A stretch of DNA of 64,000 bases from Rudanella lutea DSM 19387 (GCF_000383955.1 NZ_KB913013.1:5041694-5105693); one strand, 5' to 3'; positions 51,186-60,118 are shown, counted from the stretch's first letter. Translations and numbers: made by a program. Notes: generated by a model from the sequence alone, not told the origin.

Positions 51186-51692
51186 TTGAAGAATATTTAC
51201 CTCATCGGTATGCCATCGTCAGGTAAGAGCACGCTGGGGCGTCGGCTTGCCAACGAGTTGCATTACCGGTTTATTGATACCGATAAGATTATTGTTCGGG
51301 AAGAAGGCCGGAGCATTGCCGAGATTTTTGCCGAACAGGGCGAAGCGTATTTCCGCGAGGCCGAAACCCGGGCGCTGCACAGTATCCGGCCGGGCGAAGC
51401 GCTCGTTGTAGCAACGGGTGGGGGAATGCCCTGTTTTCATAACAATATGGATTACATCAAAGCGTCGGGTGTCTCTATTTTCTTGGACGTTGCTCCCGAG
51501 GTTTTGGTCGAGCGTATTCTGGCCCACGCTACCCCCGACCGCCCTTTAGTCAATCATCAGGACCCTGCTCTGCTCGAAAATCTGCGTCAGAAATACGAGT
51601 CGCGCTTACCCTACTACCGGCAGGCCGACATTGTTGTGACAGGCTCGGCCAATGAGCAAATGCTACTCCGCGAGTTGGGCAACTGGTTGTAA
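51186..51692 (+). CDS. aroK: Shikimate kinase
   Basis: 168 residues from the TTG at 51186 (LKNIYLIGMPSSGKSTLG). The ATG at 51165 lies inside a hairpin and would add seven residues outside the kinase fold. Phosphorylates shikimate in aromatic amino acid synthesis. The Walker A GMPSSGKST, DTDKIIVREEGRSIAEIFAEQGEAYFREAE (shikimate and magnesium contacts), VATGGGMPCFHNNMDY, LDVAPEVLVERI and RLPYYRQADIVV are complete. Confidence 0.9.
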   Translation: MKNIYLIGMPSSGKSTLGRRLANELHYRFIDTDKIIVREEGRSIAEIFAEQGEAYFREAETRALHSIRPGEALVVATGGGMPCFHNNMDYIKASGVSIFLDVAPEVLVERILAHATPDRPLVNHQDPALLENLRQKYESRLPYYRQADIVVTGSANEQMLLRELGNWL

Positions 51693-51713
51693 ATTATATA
51701 CGTTTTGTGAGCA

Positions 51714-51957
51714 AGTACTGGACATTCGGACTACAGACACTAGACGTATTGGTTGATTAGGTTGTTACTTTTTCTGTTCGCGTTATCACCCATTGCCCGA
51801 AAGCGTTGCCCGCAACCACTGTCCACAACCACTGCCAGGGTAGGGAGTGGTGTTTCCAAGTAATAACCTTGTCGCTCAATACAGCTAGACGTAAGACTTG
51901 CTGCTATACTGTAGAGAAGTCTAACGTCTAGTGTCCAATATCCAACGTTCAGTACTG
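51714..51957. repeat. Inverted heptamer arrays related to the 11067 element
   Basis: Left (51714-51748): AGTACTG, GACATTC, GGACTAC, AGACACT, AGACGTA. Right (51920-51954): TCTAACG, TCTAGTG, TCCAATA, TCCAACG, TTCAGTA, then CTG. The outer AGTACTGGACATT is shared with the element at 11067. The arms are imperfect complements, far apart (~170 bases). Confidence 0.75.
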
Positions 51958-51966
51958 AATTGTCGT

Positions 51967-52013
51967 AAAAAAGCGCGCAAGTAGCTAGTTGATAGCCGTT
52001 TGCGCGCTTTTTT
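51967..52013. terminator. Bidirectional terminator
   Basis: AAAAAAGCGCGCAA and TTGCGCGCTTTTTT (14-bp stem, 18-base loop). T-runs on both strands suit the convergent aroK side and the barrel gene at 52051. Confidence 0.88.
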
Positions 52014-52050
52014 GTATTCAACCTCCAGACACGATCAGTCCTGAACGGTT

Positions 52051-53625
52051 TTAGAAAAACGTACCTAACGAGAGCGTAATGGCGCTGAGTTTATTGTTGA
52101 TCAGCGCCGAGCCATAATCAGCGGGGTTGGGCCGGGTATAGGGCGTAAAGGCCGCTTCAGTTGTGTTGAACGTTCCTGACACGTCGGCAAAGAAACGGTC
52201 GTTGCGGTAGCCAAGGCCGCCTGAAATCAGCAGCCGGGTGCGGTCGATGTTATCACGGCGGCTGATGTCAGCGTCGGGCAGGTAAGCCGCCCCGCCCCGA
52301 ATCCGGAACATACCGGCCCGGAACTCGGCACCGGCCCGTACATTCACCACATTCTGGTACGATTGCTGAACCGTGTTGCGGACGTTGTTGCGAAACGCGC
52401 TGTTGTCGCTCGCGTTGCCCCCGGTAGTATTGGCTCGCATACCGGCATAGCCTACATATTCAGCCGAAGCCGTCAGGAAACCAATTTTACCTCCGCCCAA
52501 AAATACCGTGGCACCACCCGATGCCCGCAATGGCCCCGTAATCGTGTAGTCGAAATCGTTGGGAGCTACATCGACGTCGGTAGCATCGAGCTCGCCTACA
52601 ATGAGGTTGGCAAGATTTGGGTCGATCGGGTTTACGCGCAGATTTTGGGTAAACGTTTCGGTAACGCGCATGAAGTTGGGCGAAGCAACCGTGGCCCCAA
52701 TCTGAACGCTGGGGGTGAGTTTATAGATAGCGCCCAGCGTGGCGTTGATTCCGTTACCAGATACCGTCAGCCGGTCGCGCTGCCCGATGTCGCCAAAACT
52801 ATTTCCTCCCTGAATCACCTCGGTCAGCACATTGTCGGAGTTATACCGTAGCCGCGACAGACCCACGTTAATACCCAGGTACAGTTTGTCGTCGAGGTTA
52901 CCGGCATAGGCTACGGTCCATTGCGACTGTGATCCCGACGACTCAAATGTATTTTGCTGCGAGCGCGGGTTCAGCAGGTCGTAGCTGAAAAACGGAGCCC
53001 GCGTGTTGTTGCCTTGGGCGTCAGGTGTACCATTTACAAGATAGAGCTGGTAAGCAGCCGCCAGCAGGTCGTCGGCCTGCCGGGTGTTTGGGTCGTATCC
53101 GTTATTGAGCTGACCGCCGGTAAGGCCCTGAATGCTGTTGGCGTCATCAATCAGGTTGTCGACCAGTGAACTACGGCGATTGAGCCCTTCAAACGTAAAT
53201 CCGTTATTGAAATTGATATTCTGGTGGTAGCCAACCCCAAAAGTGGTCCGACGCCAGCGCCGGTTGCTGTTGCCATTGTCGCCCCCGGCCAGAATAAGCC
53301 CTAACTGCCCCACGGCTACTCGCCCCCGGCTGTCGGTGGTGGTGCTGCCCAGATACGATGTCTGCGACGAATTGTTGAGGAAGGTAGGGCTAAAACTCAA
53401 TTCCGATCGGTTGTAGAAACCCAGGCCCGCCGGGTTGCCAAACAAGGTGCTGGCATCGCCCCCCAAAGCCGTATGGTTTCCGCCAATACCCCTGAACCGG
53501 GCCGTACCCGATTGCTGAATCTCGTTGTATTGAAAAGCGGCATCGGCATAGATGCTTCCCGTTTGCCCAAACGCTGCTCCCGTACCAAGAAGCAGGCCGC
53601 CTAATATAAGAAGTCGAGTAGTCAT
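52051..53625 (-). CDS. Outer-membrane OmpP1/FadL-type protein
   Basis: 524 residues from MTTRLLILGGLLLGTGAAFGQ (ATG at 53625; the longer frame is rejected). GTARFRGIGGNHTALGGDASTLFGNPAGLGFYNRSELSFSPTF is the characteristic N-terminal hatch region, followed by a long barrel (for example LYLGINVGLSRLRYN, INATLGAIYKLTPSVQIGATV) and a final aromatic strand (ITLSLGTFF). FadL proteins carry hydrophobic substrates across the outer membrane. It stands alone between two terminators. Confidence 0.8.
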   Translation of the reverse strand: MTTRLLILGGLLLGTGAAFGQTGSIYADAAFQYNEIQQSGTARFRGIGGNHTALGGDASTLFGNPAGLGFYNRSELSFSPTFLNNSSQTSYLGSTTTDSRGRVAVGQLGLILAGGDNGNSNRRWRRTTFGVGYHQNINFNNGFTFEGLNRRSSLVDNLIDDANSIQGLTGGQLNNGYDPNTRQADDLLAAAYQLYLVNGTPDAQGNNTRAPFFSYDLLNPRSQQNTFESSGSQSQWTVAYAGNLDDKLYLGINVGLSRLRYNSDNVLTEVIQGGNSFGDIGQRDRLTVSGNGINATLGAIYKLTPSVQIGATVASPNFMRVTETFTQNLRVNPIDPNLANLIVGELDATDVDVAPNDFDYTITGPLRASGGATVFLGGGKIGFLTASAEYVGYAGMRANTTGGNASDNSAFRNNVRNTVQQSYQNVVNVRAGAEFRAGMFRIRGGAAYLPDADISRRDNIDRTRLLISGGLGYRNDRFFADVSGTFNTTEAAFTPYTRPNPADYGSALINNKLSAITLSLGTFF

Positions 53626-53708
53626 GTGTGTAGTTAGCTTGCGTGTGTGAAATTTAGCTCTATGACAATTATCCATACCGAGCGTTTAATCTCACCTTTT
53701 TATAAACG

Positions 53709-53745
53709 AAAAACCCCGTCAATTGTAGCCAATGACGGGGTTTTT
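53709..53745. terminator. Terminator between convergent-side genes
   Basis: AAAAACCCCGTCA and TGACGGGGTTTTT, 13-bp stem, T-run on both strands. Next to the stop of the Gly/Tyr-rich gene at 53770. Confidence 0.88.
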
Positions 53746-53769
53746 CTCCAATAAATTTACACAAATGGT

Positions 53770-55107
53770 TTAGCGCGGACCACGTGAGCCGCCACCACCG
53801 CCACCTGAGTAGCCACCACTGCTACCCCCGCGTGAGCCACCCGACGAGGGAGCCGAATAGCTTGGGGTGCTCGACTGGCTGGGCTGGCTATAGCTTGGCC
53901 GACTCTCGTATGTGCTACGCTGTGGAGCCTGATAGCTGGGCTGGTTGTAGCTCGGCCGACTCTCGTACGTGCTGTTACCACTCCGGGGTGTGTACGTACC
54001 ACGGCTGTTTTCGCGCGGGGCCGAATAGTAACCGCCCGCGCTGCCGCTGCCTGTACGACCATTGGGATCGGTGTATGTACCGCTTGAGGTGTTACCCCCG
54101 CGTGAGCCAGTGTTGTTGGCACCGCTCTCGTAGTAATAGGTACCCCGGGTGTTACGTGGCCGTGCGTAGTAGCTATCGCTCGAACCCGTACTTGTACCCG
54201 TGTTCGTGTTGTTTCCGTAAACAGGAGCCGCACTACCTGTAGCTGTCCGGCCACCGGTACCCCGCGGGTTATAGTTGCGGGGCGTGTTGTTGAAATTGTC
54301 GTTGTAGCGGCTGTTTGAGGCTGAGCCACGAGCACCGTACGTACGCGTTGCGCGGTAGGGGTCAGCACCGGTAATGATCGTGTTGCTCACGATGACCGGA
54401 CGGTTCCAGCCACCACCCCAGGGGCTGTAGCCAAATCCACCGTACCCGAACCGGTTGAAACCACCGCCCCAGAATGGATCGTAGAAACCGCCACCGTAAC
54501 CCCAGGGGCTATAGGCAAACGAGTTGTAACCACCACCCCAGAATGGGTCGTAGAAACCGCCGTACCCAAACCGGTTAAAGGAGTTCCAGCCCCAGGGGCT
54601 ACCCCAGCCGAAGCCAGAACCTACACCCAGCCCGATAGAAAGTCCTGTGTTGAAACCGTTGTTCCAGCCCCACGGATTCCAGCGGGTGCTGTTGAAAGCC
54701 GGGTTACCGATACCCGCGTAATATCCGTCGGTGAAACCGTCGTTATACGAGCCGGTATTCCAGCCCGGATCAGCCGATAGCCCCCGCTTCACATTGCGTG
54801 TGCTCAATTCAGTGTAGTACTCGTCCCGGTTAGGATCGTAGCCCCGCTGATCGTCGTTAATGTAATCTGGATTCGTGTTGCGTGCGTAAGCGTCGCGCTC
54901 ACGTTGCCGTTGCGAACGTGTCGACGCGATGCTCTCGGAAGGTTGCGATGACTGGCGGTTGCCTTCATACACAACCGCGTTGGCTGAACTCCCGTAAAGG
55001 TCGTCCATTTCGCCGGCGTTCTGTGCAGTCTGACGGCTGCTTGTACAGCTTGCCAGGCCCATCAGCGCGGCCAGCGAGAGATATGGCCAGGTGCGTTGCG
55101 TTTTCAT
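53770..55107 (-). CDS. Glycine/tyrosine/proline-rich lipoprotein
   Basis: 445 residues. MKTQRTWPYLSLAALMGLASCTSSRQ has a lipoprotein signal with the Cys in ASC. The middle (about 115-245) is low-complexity Gly/Tyr/Phe/Trp with near-repeats GGFYDPFWGGG (twice) and GFNRFGYGGFGYSPWGG. The end has STYESRPSYNQPSYQAPQ repeats and a Gly/Ser tail ending RGPR. The DNA repeats itself in the same places. Similar proteins are common in Bacteroidota and their role at the surface is unknown. The repeats may vary in number. Confidence 0.7.
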   Translation of the reverse strand: MKTQRTWPYLSLAALMGLASCTSSRQTAQNAGEMDDLYGSSANAVVYEGNRQSSQPSESIASTRSQRQRERDAYARNTNPDYINDDQRGYDPNRDEYYTELSTRNVKRGLSADPGWNTGSYNDGFTDGYYAGIGNPAFNSTRWNPWGWNNGFNTGLSIGLGVGSGFGWGSPWGWNSFNRFGYGGFYDPFWGGGYNSFAYSPWGYGGGFYDPFWGGGFNRFGYGGFGYSPWGGGWNRPVIVSNTIITGADPYRATRTYGARGSASNSRYNDNFNNTPRNYNPRGTGGRTATGSAAPVYGNNTNTGTSTGSSDSYYARPRNTRGTYYYESGANNTGSRGGNTSSGTYTDPNGRTGSGSAGGYYSAPRENSRGTYTPRSGNSTYESRPSYNQPSYQAPQRSTYESRPSYSQPSQSSTPSYSAPSSGGSRGGSSGGYSGGGGGGSRGPR

Positions 55108-55461
55108 CTGACGAAGAGGGTTTTTGTACAGTGCTCGAATATCGATCCTGTTTTCTTGTATAACGTGCGGAAAGACCTGTTTGATTACAAATATAGCATA
55201 AAAAACTATCTTTGCAACCCCTTCCTGACCTTAGACCCATCTGAGGGCTGAAGGGTTTAAATCGACTTAAAAAAAAGATACAAGACAGTAGGTTCGAGCG
55301 ACCTCCAAACCACCCGAAAGACATTGGACGTTAGGCTTTTCGACAACAAACGTTGAGAGTCCTGCACGGAGCCGCCCGGCGGGCCGCGTCTAACGTCAGG
55401 CGCCAAGTGGTTGGTATAGCATCGCATCCGGTCTGTTGTCGAGTATCACCCAGCGTCCTGT
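55108..55461. other. Gene-free region: promoters and possible long proS leader
   Basis: 354 bases between the divergent lipoprotein gene and proS. The promoter at 55180-55214 would give a ~240-base leader for proS. Within it, GACGTTAG (55327-55334) and CTAACGTC (55390-55397) are inverted, and the GC-rich GCCGCCCGGCGGGC (55371-55384) folds on itself. No T-box or known riboswitch was recognised. Confidence 0.5.
55180..55214 (+). promoter_or_regulatory. Candidate promoter for proS
   Basis: TTTG (55180-55183) and TATCTTTG (55207-55214, a perfect TAnnTTTG), 23 bases apart, slightly wider than usual. Confidence 0.5.
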
Positions 55462-56934
55462 ATGGCAAAAGCAATTCCGTCACGTAGCGAGAACTATTCC
55501 GAGTGGTATAACGAACTCATTAAGCGGGCCGACCTGGCCGAAAACTCAGCCGTTCGGGGGTGTATGGTCATTAAGCCGTATGGCTTTTCGATCTGGGAAA
55601 AAATGCAGCGGGCTCTCGACGATATGTTCAAGGAGACGGGCCACACCAATGCGTACTTCCCTCTTTTTATTCCGAAGTCGTACCTGAGCAAAGAAGCCAG
55701 CCACGTAGAGGGCTTCGCGAAAGAGTGCGCAGTGGTGACCCATTATCGGCTTAAAAATGCCGAGGATGGTTCGGGCGTTATTGTCGACCCGGAAGCTAAG
55801 CTGGAAGAAGAACTGATTGTGCGCCCAACTTCGGAAACGGTCATCTGGAGTACGTACAAAAACTGGATTCAGTCGTACCGTGACCTGCCGCTGCTGATCA
55901 ATCAGTGGGCCAACGTGGTGCGCTGGGAGATGCGTACCCGTATTTTCCTCCGCACGGCTGAGTTCCTGTGGCAGGAAGGCCACACCGCCCACGCAACCGC
56001 CGAGGAGGCCATGGCCGAAACCCGGCAGATGCTCGACGTGTACGCCCGCTTTGCTGAGGAGTGGATGGCCGTGCCGGTGCTCAAGGGGGCTAAAACACCT
56101 AACGAGCGGTTTGCCGGTGCCGACGATACGCTCTGTATCGAAGCCATGATGCAGGACGGCAAAGCCTTACAGGCGGGTACGTCGCACTTCCTGGGGCAAA
56201 ACTTTGCCAAGGCGTTCGATGTGCAGTTTCTGAACAAGCAGAATCAGCTTGAGTATGTTTGGGGGACATCGTGGGGGGTATCGACCCGCCTGATGGGTGC
56301 CCTCATCATGGCGCACTCCGACGACTCAGGGTTGGTGTTGCCGCCAAAACTGGCTCCAATTCAGGTAGTTATCGTGCCGATTTACCGCAGCGACGAGCAA
56401 CTGGAGCAGTTGTCAGAAAAACTGAAACCGCTGGTGCAGCAACTCCGCAAGGCCGGGATCTCGGTTAAATACGACGATTCGGATGCCAACAAGCCCGGCT
56501 GGAAGTTTGCCGAGTACGAGTTGCGGGGCGTACCCGTACGCCTGGCTATGGGTGGCCGCGACCTCGAAAATAACACCATTGAGCTGGCGCGCCGGGATAC
56601 CAAAACGAAAGAAACCGTGCCGTTTGACGGGCTGGTGGAGCGGATTCAGGCTCTGCTCGACGACATTCAGCAAAATATCTACCAGAAAGCGCTTCAGTTC
56701 CGGCAGGAAAATACGTTCCGGGTCGATACGTTTGAGCAGTTTCAGGAGCAGATCGAGAAAGGTGGCTTTTTGCTGGCCCACTGGGATGGTACCTCTGAGA
56801 CCGAAGAGGCTATCAAGGAGGCTACCAAAGCAACCATTCGTTGTATTCCGTTTGATCAGGAACCCGAAGAAGGCATCTGTGTCTTCTCGGGTAAGCCTTC
56901 CAAAGGTCGGGTGGTGTTTGCACGGGCTTACTAA
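55462..56934 (+). CDS. proS: Prolyl-tRNA synthetase (short, archaeal/eukaryal type)
   Basis: 490 residues. Class II synthetase for tRNA-Pro. [94 protein letters not shown] holds motif 1. RPTSETVIW and [27 protein letters not shown] hold motif 2. [34 protein letters not shown] holds motif 3. The C-terminal anticodon-binding domain is complete, and the short form lacks the bacterial editing insertion. The next gene is separated by a terminator. Confidence 0.97.
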   Translation: MAKAIPSRSENYSEWYNELIKRADLAENSAVRGCMVIKPYGFSIWEKMQRALDDMFKETGHTNAYFPLFIPKSYLSKEASHVEGFAKECAVVTHYRLKNAEDGSGVIVDPEAKLEEELIVRPTSETVIWSTYKNWIQSYRDLPLLINQWANVVRWEMRTRIFLRTAEFLWQEGHTAHATAEEAMAETRQMLDVYARFAEEWMAVPVLKGAKTPNERFAGADDTLCIEAMMQDGKALQAGTSHFLGQNFAKAFDVQFLNKQNQLEYVWGTSWGVSTRLMGALIMAHSDDSGLVLPPKLAPIQVVIVPIYRSDEQLEQLSEKLKPLVQQLRKAGISVKYDDSDANKPGWKFAEYELRGVPVRLAMGGRDLENNTIELARRDTKTKETVPFDGLVERIQALLDDIQQNIYQKALQFRQENTFRVDTFEQFQEQIEKGGFLLAHWDGTSETEEAIKEATKATIRCIPFDQEPEEGICVFSGKPSKGRVVFARAY

Positions 56935-56983
56935 GTTTAAAGTAGGTTTTAGTAAACAGCTATCTACAAAAATCAGTTGAGAG

Positions 56984-57012
56984 AAAGGCGGTCGATGAGG
57001 CCGCCTTTTTTT
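56984..57012 (+). terminator. Terminator of proS
   Basis: AAAGGCGG / CCGCCTTT, 8-bp stem with a 9-base loop, followed by TTTTT. Confidence 0.8.
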
Positions 57013-57032
57013 CGCTACCTAACTGAAAAAAT

Positions 57033-57776
57033 ATGGAGCTCGTTGATAGCATCGTACCCTTACTTACATTGATCGTGCTGGAGGTGATCCTCGGCATCGA
57101 TAACATTATCTTCATTTCTATTCTGTCGGATAAACTGCCTCCCGAACAACGTGACAAGCTTCGGCTGTGGGGTATCGGTTTGGCCATGTTTATGCGGCTT
57201 GGGTTGCTCGCGCTTATCTCGTGGATCATGCAGCTCGATCAAACGCTCTTTACGGTGTTCGGCATCGACTTCAGCGGGAAAGGACTAATTCTGCTTGCCG
57301 GGGGGCTTTTCCTGATCTACAAGAGCACGAAGGAGATTTACCACAAAGCCGAGCTTAATGACGATGCCAACGCGCCGGACAATACGGCCAAAGCGACCTT
57401 CCGCGATTTGCTCATTCAGATTCTGATACTGGACATGGTCTTTTCTATCGACTCCATCATCACGGCTGTGGGCATGGTCGATCAACTTTGGGTGATGTAC
57501 ACGGCCGTGATTGTGACAGTAGGTATTATGCTCGTGGCTTCGAAGCCCATCAGCAACTTTATCAGTCAGCACCCATCGTTTAAGATTCTGGCTCTGTGCT
57601 TCCTGCTCATTATCGGTATGTCGTTGGTGGCCGAGGGGCTGCATTTTGAGATTCCGAAGGGCTACATCTACTTCTCGATGGCGTTTGCGTTTCTGGTGGA
57701 TCTGATTCAGATGAAAACCGTGCCTAAGCACAACCCGAACGCCGTGAATGAACCACCCAAATCGGTGAATCCGTAA
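57033..57776 (+). CDS. TerC-family integral membrane protein
   Basis: 247 residues with about seven membrane helices. The core motif VLEVILGIDNIIFISILSDKLP near residue 15 carries the conserved charged residues of the TerC/Alx fold. FRDLLIQILILDMVFSIDSIITAVGMVDQLWVMYTAVIVTVGIMLVASKPISNFI is the second repeat. TerC proteins contribute to metal (manganese) handling and to membrane-protein folding in this phylum and others. Confidence 0.93.
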   Translation: MELVDSIVPLLTLIVLEVILGIDNIIFISILSDKLPPEQRDKLRLWGIGLAMFMRLGLLALISWIMQLDQTLFTVFGIDFSGKGLILLAGGLFLIYKSTKEIYHKAELNDDANAPDNTAKATFRDLLIQILILDMVFSIDSIITAVGMVDQLWVMYTAVIVTVGIMLVASKPISNFISQHPSFKILALCFLLIIGMSLVAEGLHFEIPKGYIYFSMAFAFLVDLIQMKTVPKHNPNAVNEPPKSVNP

Positions 57777-57797
57777 GAGCTTGTTCATTGCTTTTGC

Positions 57798-57838
57798 GTG
57801 GGTGTGGGTAGCCTGATAAAGGCCGCCCGCACCCACTA
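57798..57838 (+). terminator. Possible terminator of the TerC gene
   Basis: GTGGGTGTGGGTAGCC pairs with GGCCGCCCGCACCCAC through 13-15 positions including G-U pairs. No clear T-run. Confidence 0.4.
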
Positions 57839-57940
57839 ATCGTTCAACGGCACGCTCGTCTGCCATTCTGGATTAATCCTGCACCAGGTACTCAGTGCGA
57901 ACCAACTCGCGAAATAGGGGTGTTATGGAAGAAATAGACG

Positions 57941-58567
57941 ATGATGCCCACCCAAACCACCCCTACGCCGGAACTGGTTGCCTCGGCAATGACCTACGAG
58001 CAGTACCGGACACTGGCTATTGAGCTCTTTGAACAGGGCCGCACTACCTCAGCCGATGCCCATTACAATACGCCCGAGATTCTGGGTTATACCAAAATGA
58101 ACCTGGCCCGCATGAGCCGGCTCGACAAACAGACCGTTATTCACCCCGAACTGACCGCGGCCGTTGGGGCCGTAGCTGGTCGCTGGACGTGGCTGGTCCT
58201 CACTGAGTCGTGGTGTGGCGATGCCGCTCAGGCATTACCGGTACTGCGGGCTATTGCGGGCGAGTCGATACCGCTGCGGTTCCTGCTGCGCGACGAAAAC
58301 CCGGAGTTGATGAACGCGTTTCTGACCAATGGCGGGCGGTCTATTCCCAAACTGATTTGTCTCGACAACGCATCGGGCGAGGTGCTCGGAAGCTGGGGCC
58401 CGCGCCCGGCTGGCCTGCAAGCGGCCATTGCCGAGTGGAAAGCCGCCGGTGATCTGACCTTCGAGCAGATCCTCGAAAACACCCAGCGCTGGTACAATAC
58501 CGACCGGACCGAATCAATCCAAAACGAACTATTGACGCTGGTACGGCGTTGGTCGGAGGTAATCTGA
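57941..58567 (+). CDS. Thioredoxin-like protein (single-Cys)
   Basis: 208 residues. WTWLVLTESWCGDAAQALPVLRAIAGESIPLRFLLRDENPELMNAFLTNGGRSIPKLICLD is a thioredoxin fold with WCGD in place of the CxxC, so only one active-site Cys. The N-terminal ~60 residues are helical (EQYRTLAIELFEQGRTTSADAHYN). The family is a soluble thioredoxin relative seen widely in Bacteroidota. A start at the ATG 57944 is equally possible. Confidence 0.85.
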   Translation: MMPTQTTPTPELVASAMTYEQYRTLAIELFEQGRTTSADAHYNTPEILGYTKMNLARMSRLDKQTVIHPELTAAVGAVAGRWTWLVLTESWCGDAAQALPVLRAIAGESIPLRFLLRDENPELMNAFLTNGGRSIPKLICLDNASGEVLGSWGPRPAGLQAAIAEWKAAGDLTFEQILENTQRWYNTDRTESIQNELLTLVRRWSEVI

Positions 58568-58599
58568 TTGAACAGCCTACACACGGATGGATAAACTAA

Positions 58600-58607
58600 T
58601 ATCTTTG
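58600..58607 (+). promoter_or_regulatory. -7 box for the FKBP gene
   Basis: TATCTTTG, TAnnTTTG type, 24 bases before the ATG. Confidence 0.45.
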
Positions 58608-58630
58608 TGGGGTACTAAACACACAACAAA

Positions 58631-59062
58631 ATGGCACAAGCAAAAGCTGGCGATACCGTTCAGGTACATTATACAGGCACTCTGGACGACGGAACGATTT
58701 TCGACTCGTCGGCGGGCCGCACTCCGCTCGAATTTACACTGGGCGGTGGCCAGGTGATCCCCGGTTTCGACAACGGAATCGAGGGTATGAGCATTGGCGA
58801 AAAACGGACCATCAATATCCCAGTCGAAGATGCCTACGGCCCGGTGGTTGAAGACCATGTGTTCAGCATCGAACGGAACGAAATCCCTGCTGAGATCCCC
58901 CTCGAAGTAGGAATGACCCTTAATATGCATCAGGAAGGTACTCCGCAGCCGATTCCGGTTATTGTGCGTCAGGTGACTGATACCAACGTTGTGCTGGATG
59001 CCAACCACCCGTTGGCTGGCCAGGACCTGACGTTTGAAGTTGAACTGGTAGGAATCAACTAA
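58631..59062 (+). CDS. FKBP-type peptidyl-prolyl isomerase (SlyD-like)
   Basis: 143 residues. VHYTGTLDDGTIFDSSAGRTPLEFTLGGGQVIPGFDNGIEGMSIGEKRTINIPVEDAYGPVVEDHVFSIERNEIP shows the two-domain SlyD layout (FKBP with the insert-in-flap). It assists folding at proline bonds. It lacks the His-rich SlyD tail. A hairpin terminator follows. Confidence 0.94.
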   Translation: MAQAKAGDTVQVHYTGTLDDGTIFDSSAGRTPLEFTLGGGQVIPGFDNGIEGMSIGEKRTINIPVEDAYGPVVEDHVFSIERNEIPAEIPLEVGMTLNMHQEGTPQPIPVIVRQVTDTNVVLDANHPLAGQDLTFEVELVGIN

Positions 59063-59093
59063 GGAGGCTATTTCTCCGCAATGGTTTATTGAA

Positions 59094-59125
59094 GAAGCCG
59101 CCCTGTTTGTACGCAGGGCGGCTTC
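59094..59125. terminator. Terminator after the FKBP gene
   Basis: GAAGCCGCCCTG / CAGGGCGGCTTC, a 12-bp stem with an 8-base loop, then ATTGCG. It lies between convergent genes. Confidence 0.75.
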
Positions 59126-59143
59126 ATTGCGTTTATCCGCGAC

Positions 59144-59995
59144 TCAGTGCCGCACTTTTTTCAGCACAAACTCCTCCAGCGACTCTACGGCCTTGCTGGC
59201 GTGGCCTTGCCGGAGCAACGAAACGTGCGTTTGCGGAAGCGGAGGCAACAAACTCGTGCGCAGTACCTCCAGCGGAGCGGGTACAATAGTTTTGGGGAGT
59301 ACTGTCAGGCCCAGACCGGCTTTGACGGCGGCTACGGTACCCGTGTAGCTCGGGCTGCTATACACCAGACGCCACGGGATACCGGCTGTTTCGAGGGCTT
59401 CGATGGCGCGGGCCCGGTACACACAGGGTTGGGGCGATAGCACCAGCGGAAGCGGACTTTGGGGGTCGTTGTTTTTGAAGTGCTCAACTTTTCCGACCCA
59501 TTCGAGTGCTTCGGACCACATATCAACCCCTTCCGGGAATTCTTCGGGGCGGCTCATCTTGACCAGAATCAGGTCAAACTCGCCCCGCCGGAAACGGTCG
59601 AACAGGTTCAGGGTCAGGTCGCACTCGACTTTCAGAAACACACGGGGGTGAATCCGTGAAAAGTTAACCAGCACATCCGACAGTAGCACTGTAGCCAGAT
59701 CTTCGGGCAGGCCAAAACGCACCTCGCCCTCCAATTCGGGCTGTTTGAACCGGTCGAGCGCTTCGCGGTGCAGGGCAAAAATCTGCCGGGCGTATCCCAG
59801 AAAAATCTCTCCCTCGTTGGTAAGCGAAAGTATTTTGCCCCGGTTGATGAGTGTCTTACCCAGAATCAGTTCAAGCTTAGCCAACTGCTGACTAACCGCC
59901 GATTGGGTCCGGTTGACCCGGTCGGCGGCCTTAGTGAAACTACCCGTTTCGGCTACGGCCAGAAAACACTGAAGCGTGACGGTATCTAATGACAT
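59144..59995 (-). CDS. LysR-family regulator divergent from the dab genes
   Basis: 283 residues from MSLDTVTLQCFLAVAETGSFTKAADRVNRTQSAVSQQLAKLELILGKTLINR (the ATG at 59995 fits the family; the longer frame to 60061 is rejected). N-terminal winged helix-turn-helix and a C-terminal inducer domain (EVRFGLPEDLATVLLSDVLVNFSRIHPRVFLKVECD, GVDMWSEALEWVG). LysR proteins are usually encoded divergently from their target; here the target would be dabB-dabA, and the inducer could be linked to CO2 or bicarbonate limitation (inference). Confidence 0.93.
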   Translation of the reverse strand: MSLDTVTLQCFLAVAETGSFTKAADRVNRTQSAVSQQLAKLELILGKTLINRGKILSLTNEGEIFLGYARQIFALHREALDRFKQPELEGEVRFGLPEDLATVLLSDVLVNFSRIHPRVFLKVECDLTLNLFDRFRRGEFDLILVKMSRPEEFPEGVDMWSEALEWVGKVEHFKNNDPQSPLPLVLSPQPCVYRARAIEALETAGIPWRLVYSSPSYTGTVAAVKAGLGLTVLPKTIVPAPLEVLRTSLLPPLPQTHVSLLRQGHASKAVESLEEFVLKKVRH

Positions 59996-60118
59996 ACTCG
60001 GTGCTGTTTGGATGAAGTGTAGGTATAATGTCCAACTTAGGCAAAAAAAATCATGCGTCAAAACAGGCGAAATAGGCCCTAAAACACGCTCTGATTCATT
60101 TTAAACAAATATATAAGT

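Larger units (their letters stand above)
51693..52050. other. Gene-free stretch with an inverted heptamer element and a terminator
   Basis: Contains the pair at 51714-51748 and 51920-51957 (separate entry), between them ~170 bases of ordinary sequence with short direct repeats (AACCACTG), and a strong terminator at 51967. No gene was recognised. Confidence 0.6.

Noticed and set aside
55180-55461. T-box riboswitch upstream of proS
   Set aside because: No T-box sequence or specifier stem; T-boxes are not expected in this phylum.
57285-57866. 193-codon antisense frame over the TerC gene
   Set aside because: The His/Arg-rich translation is typical of an antisense shadow.
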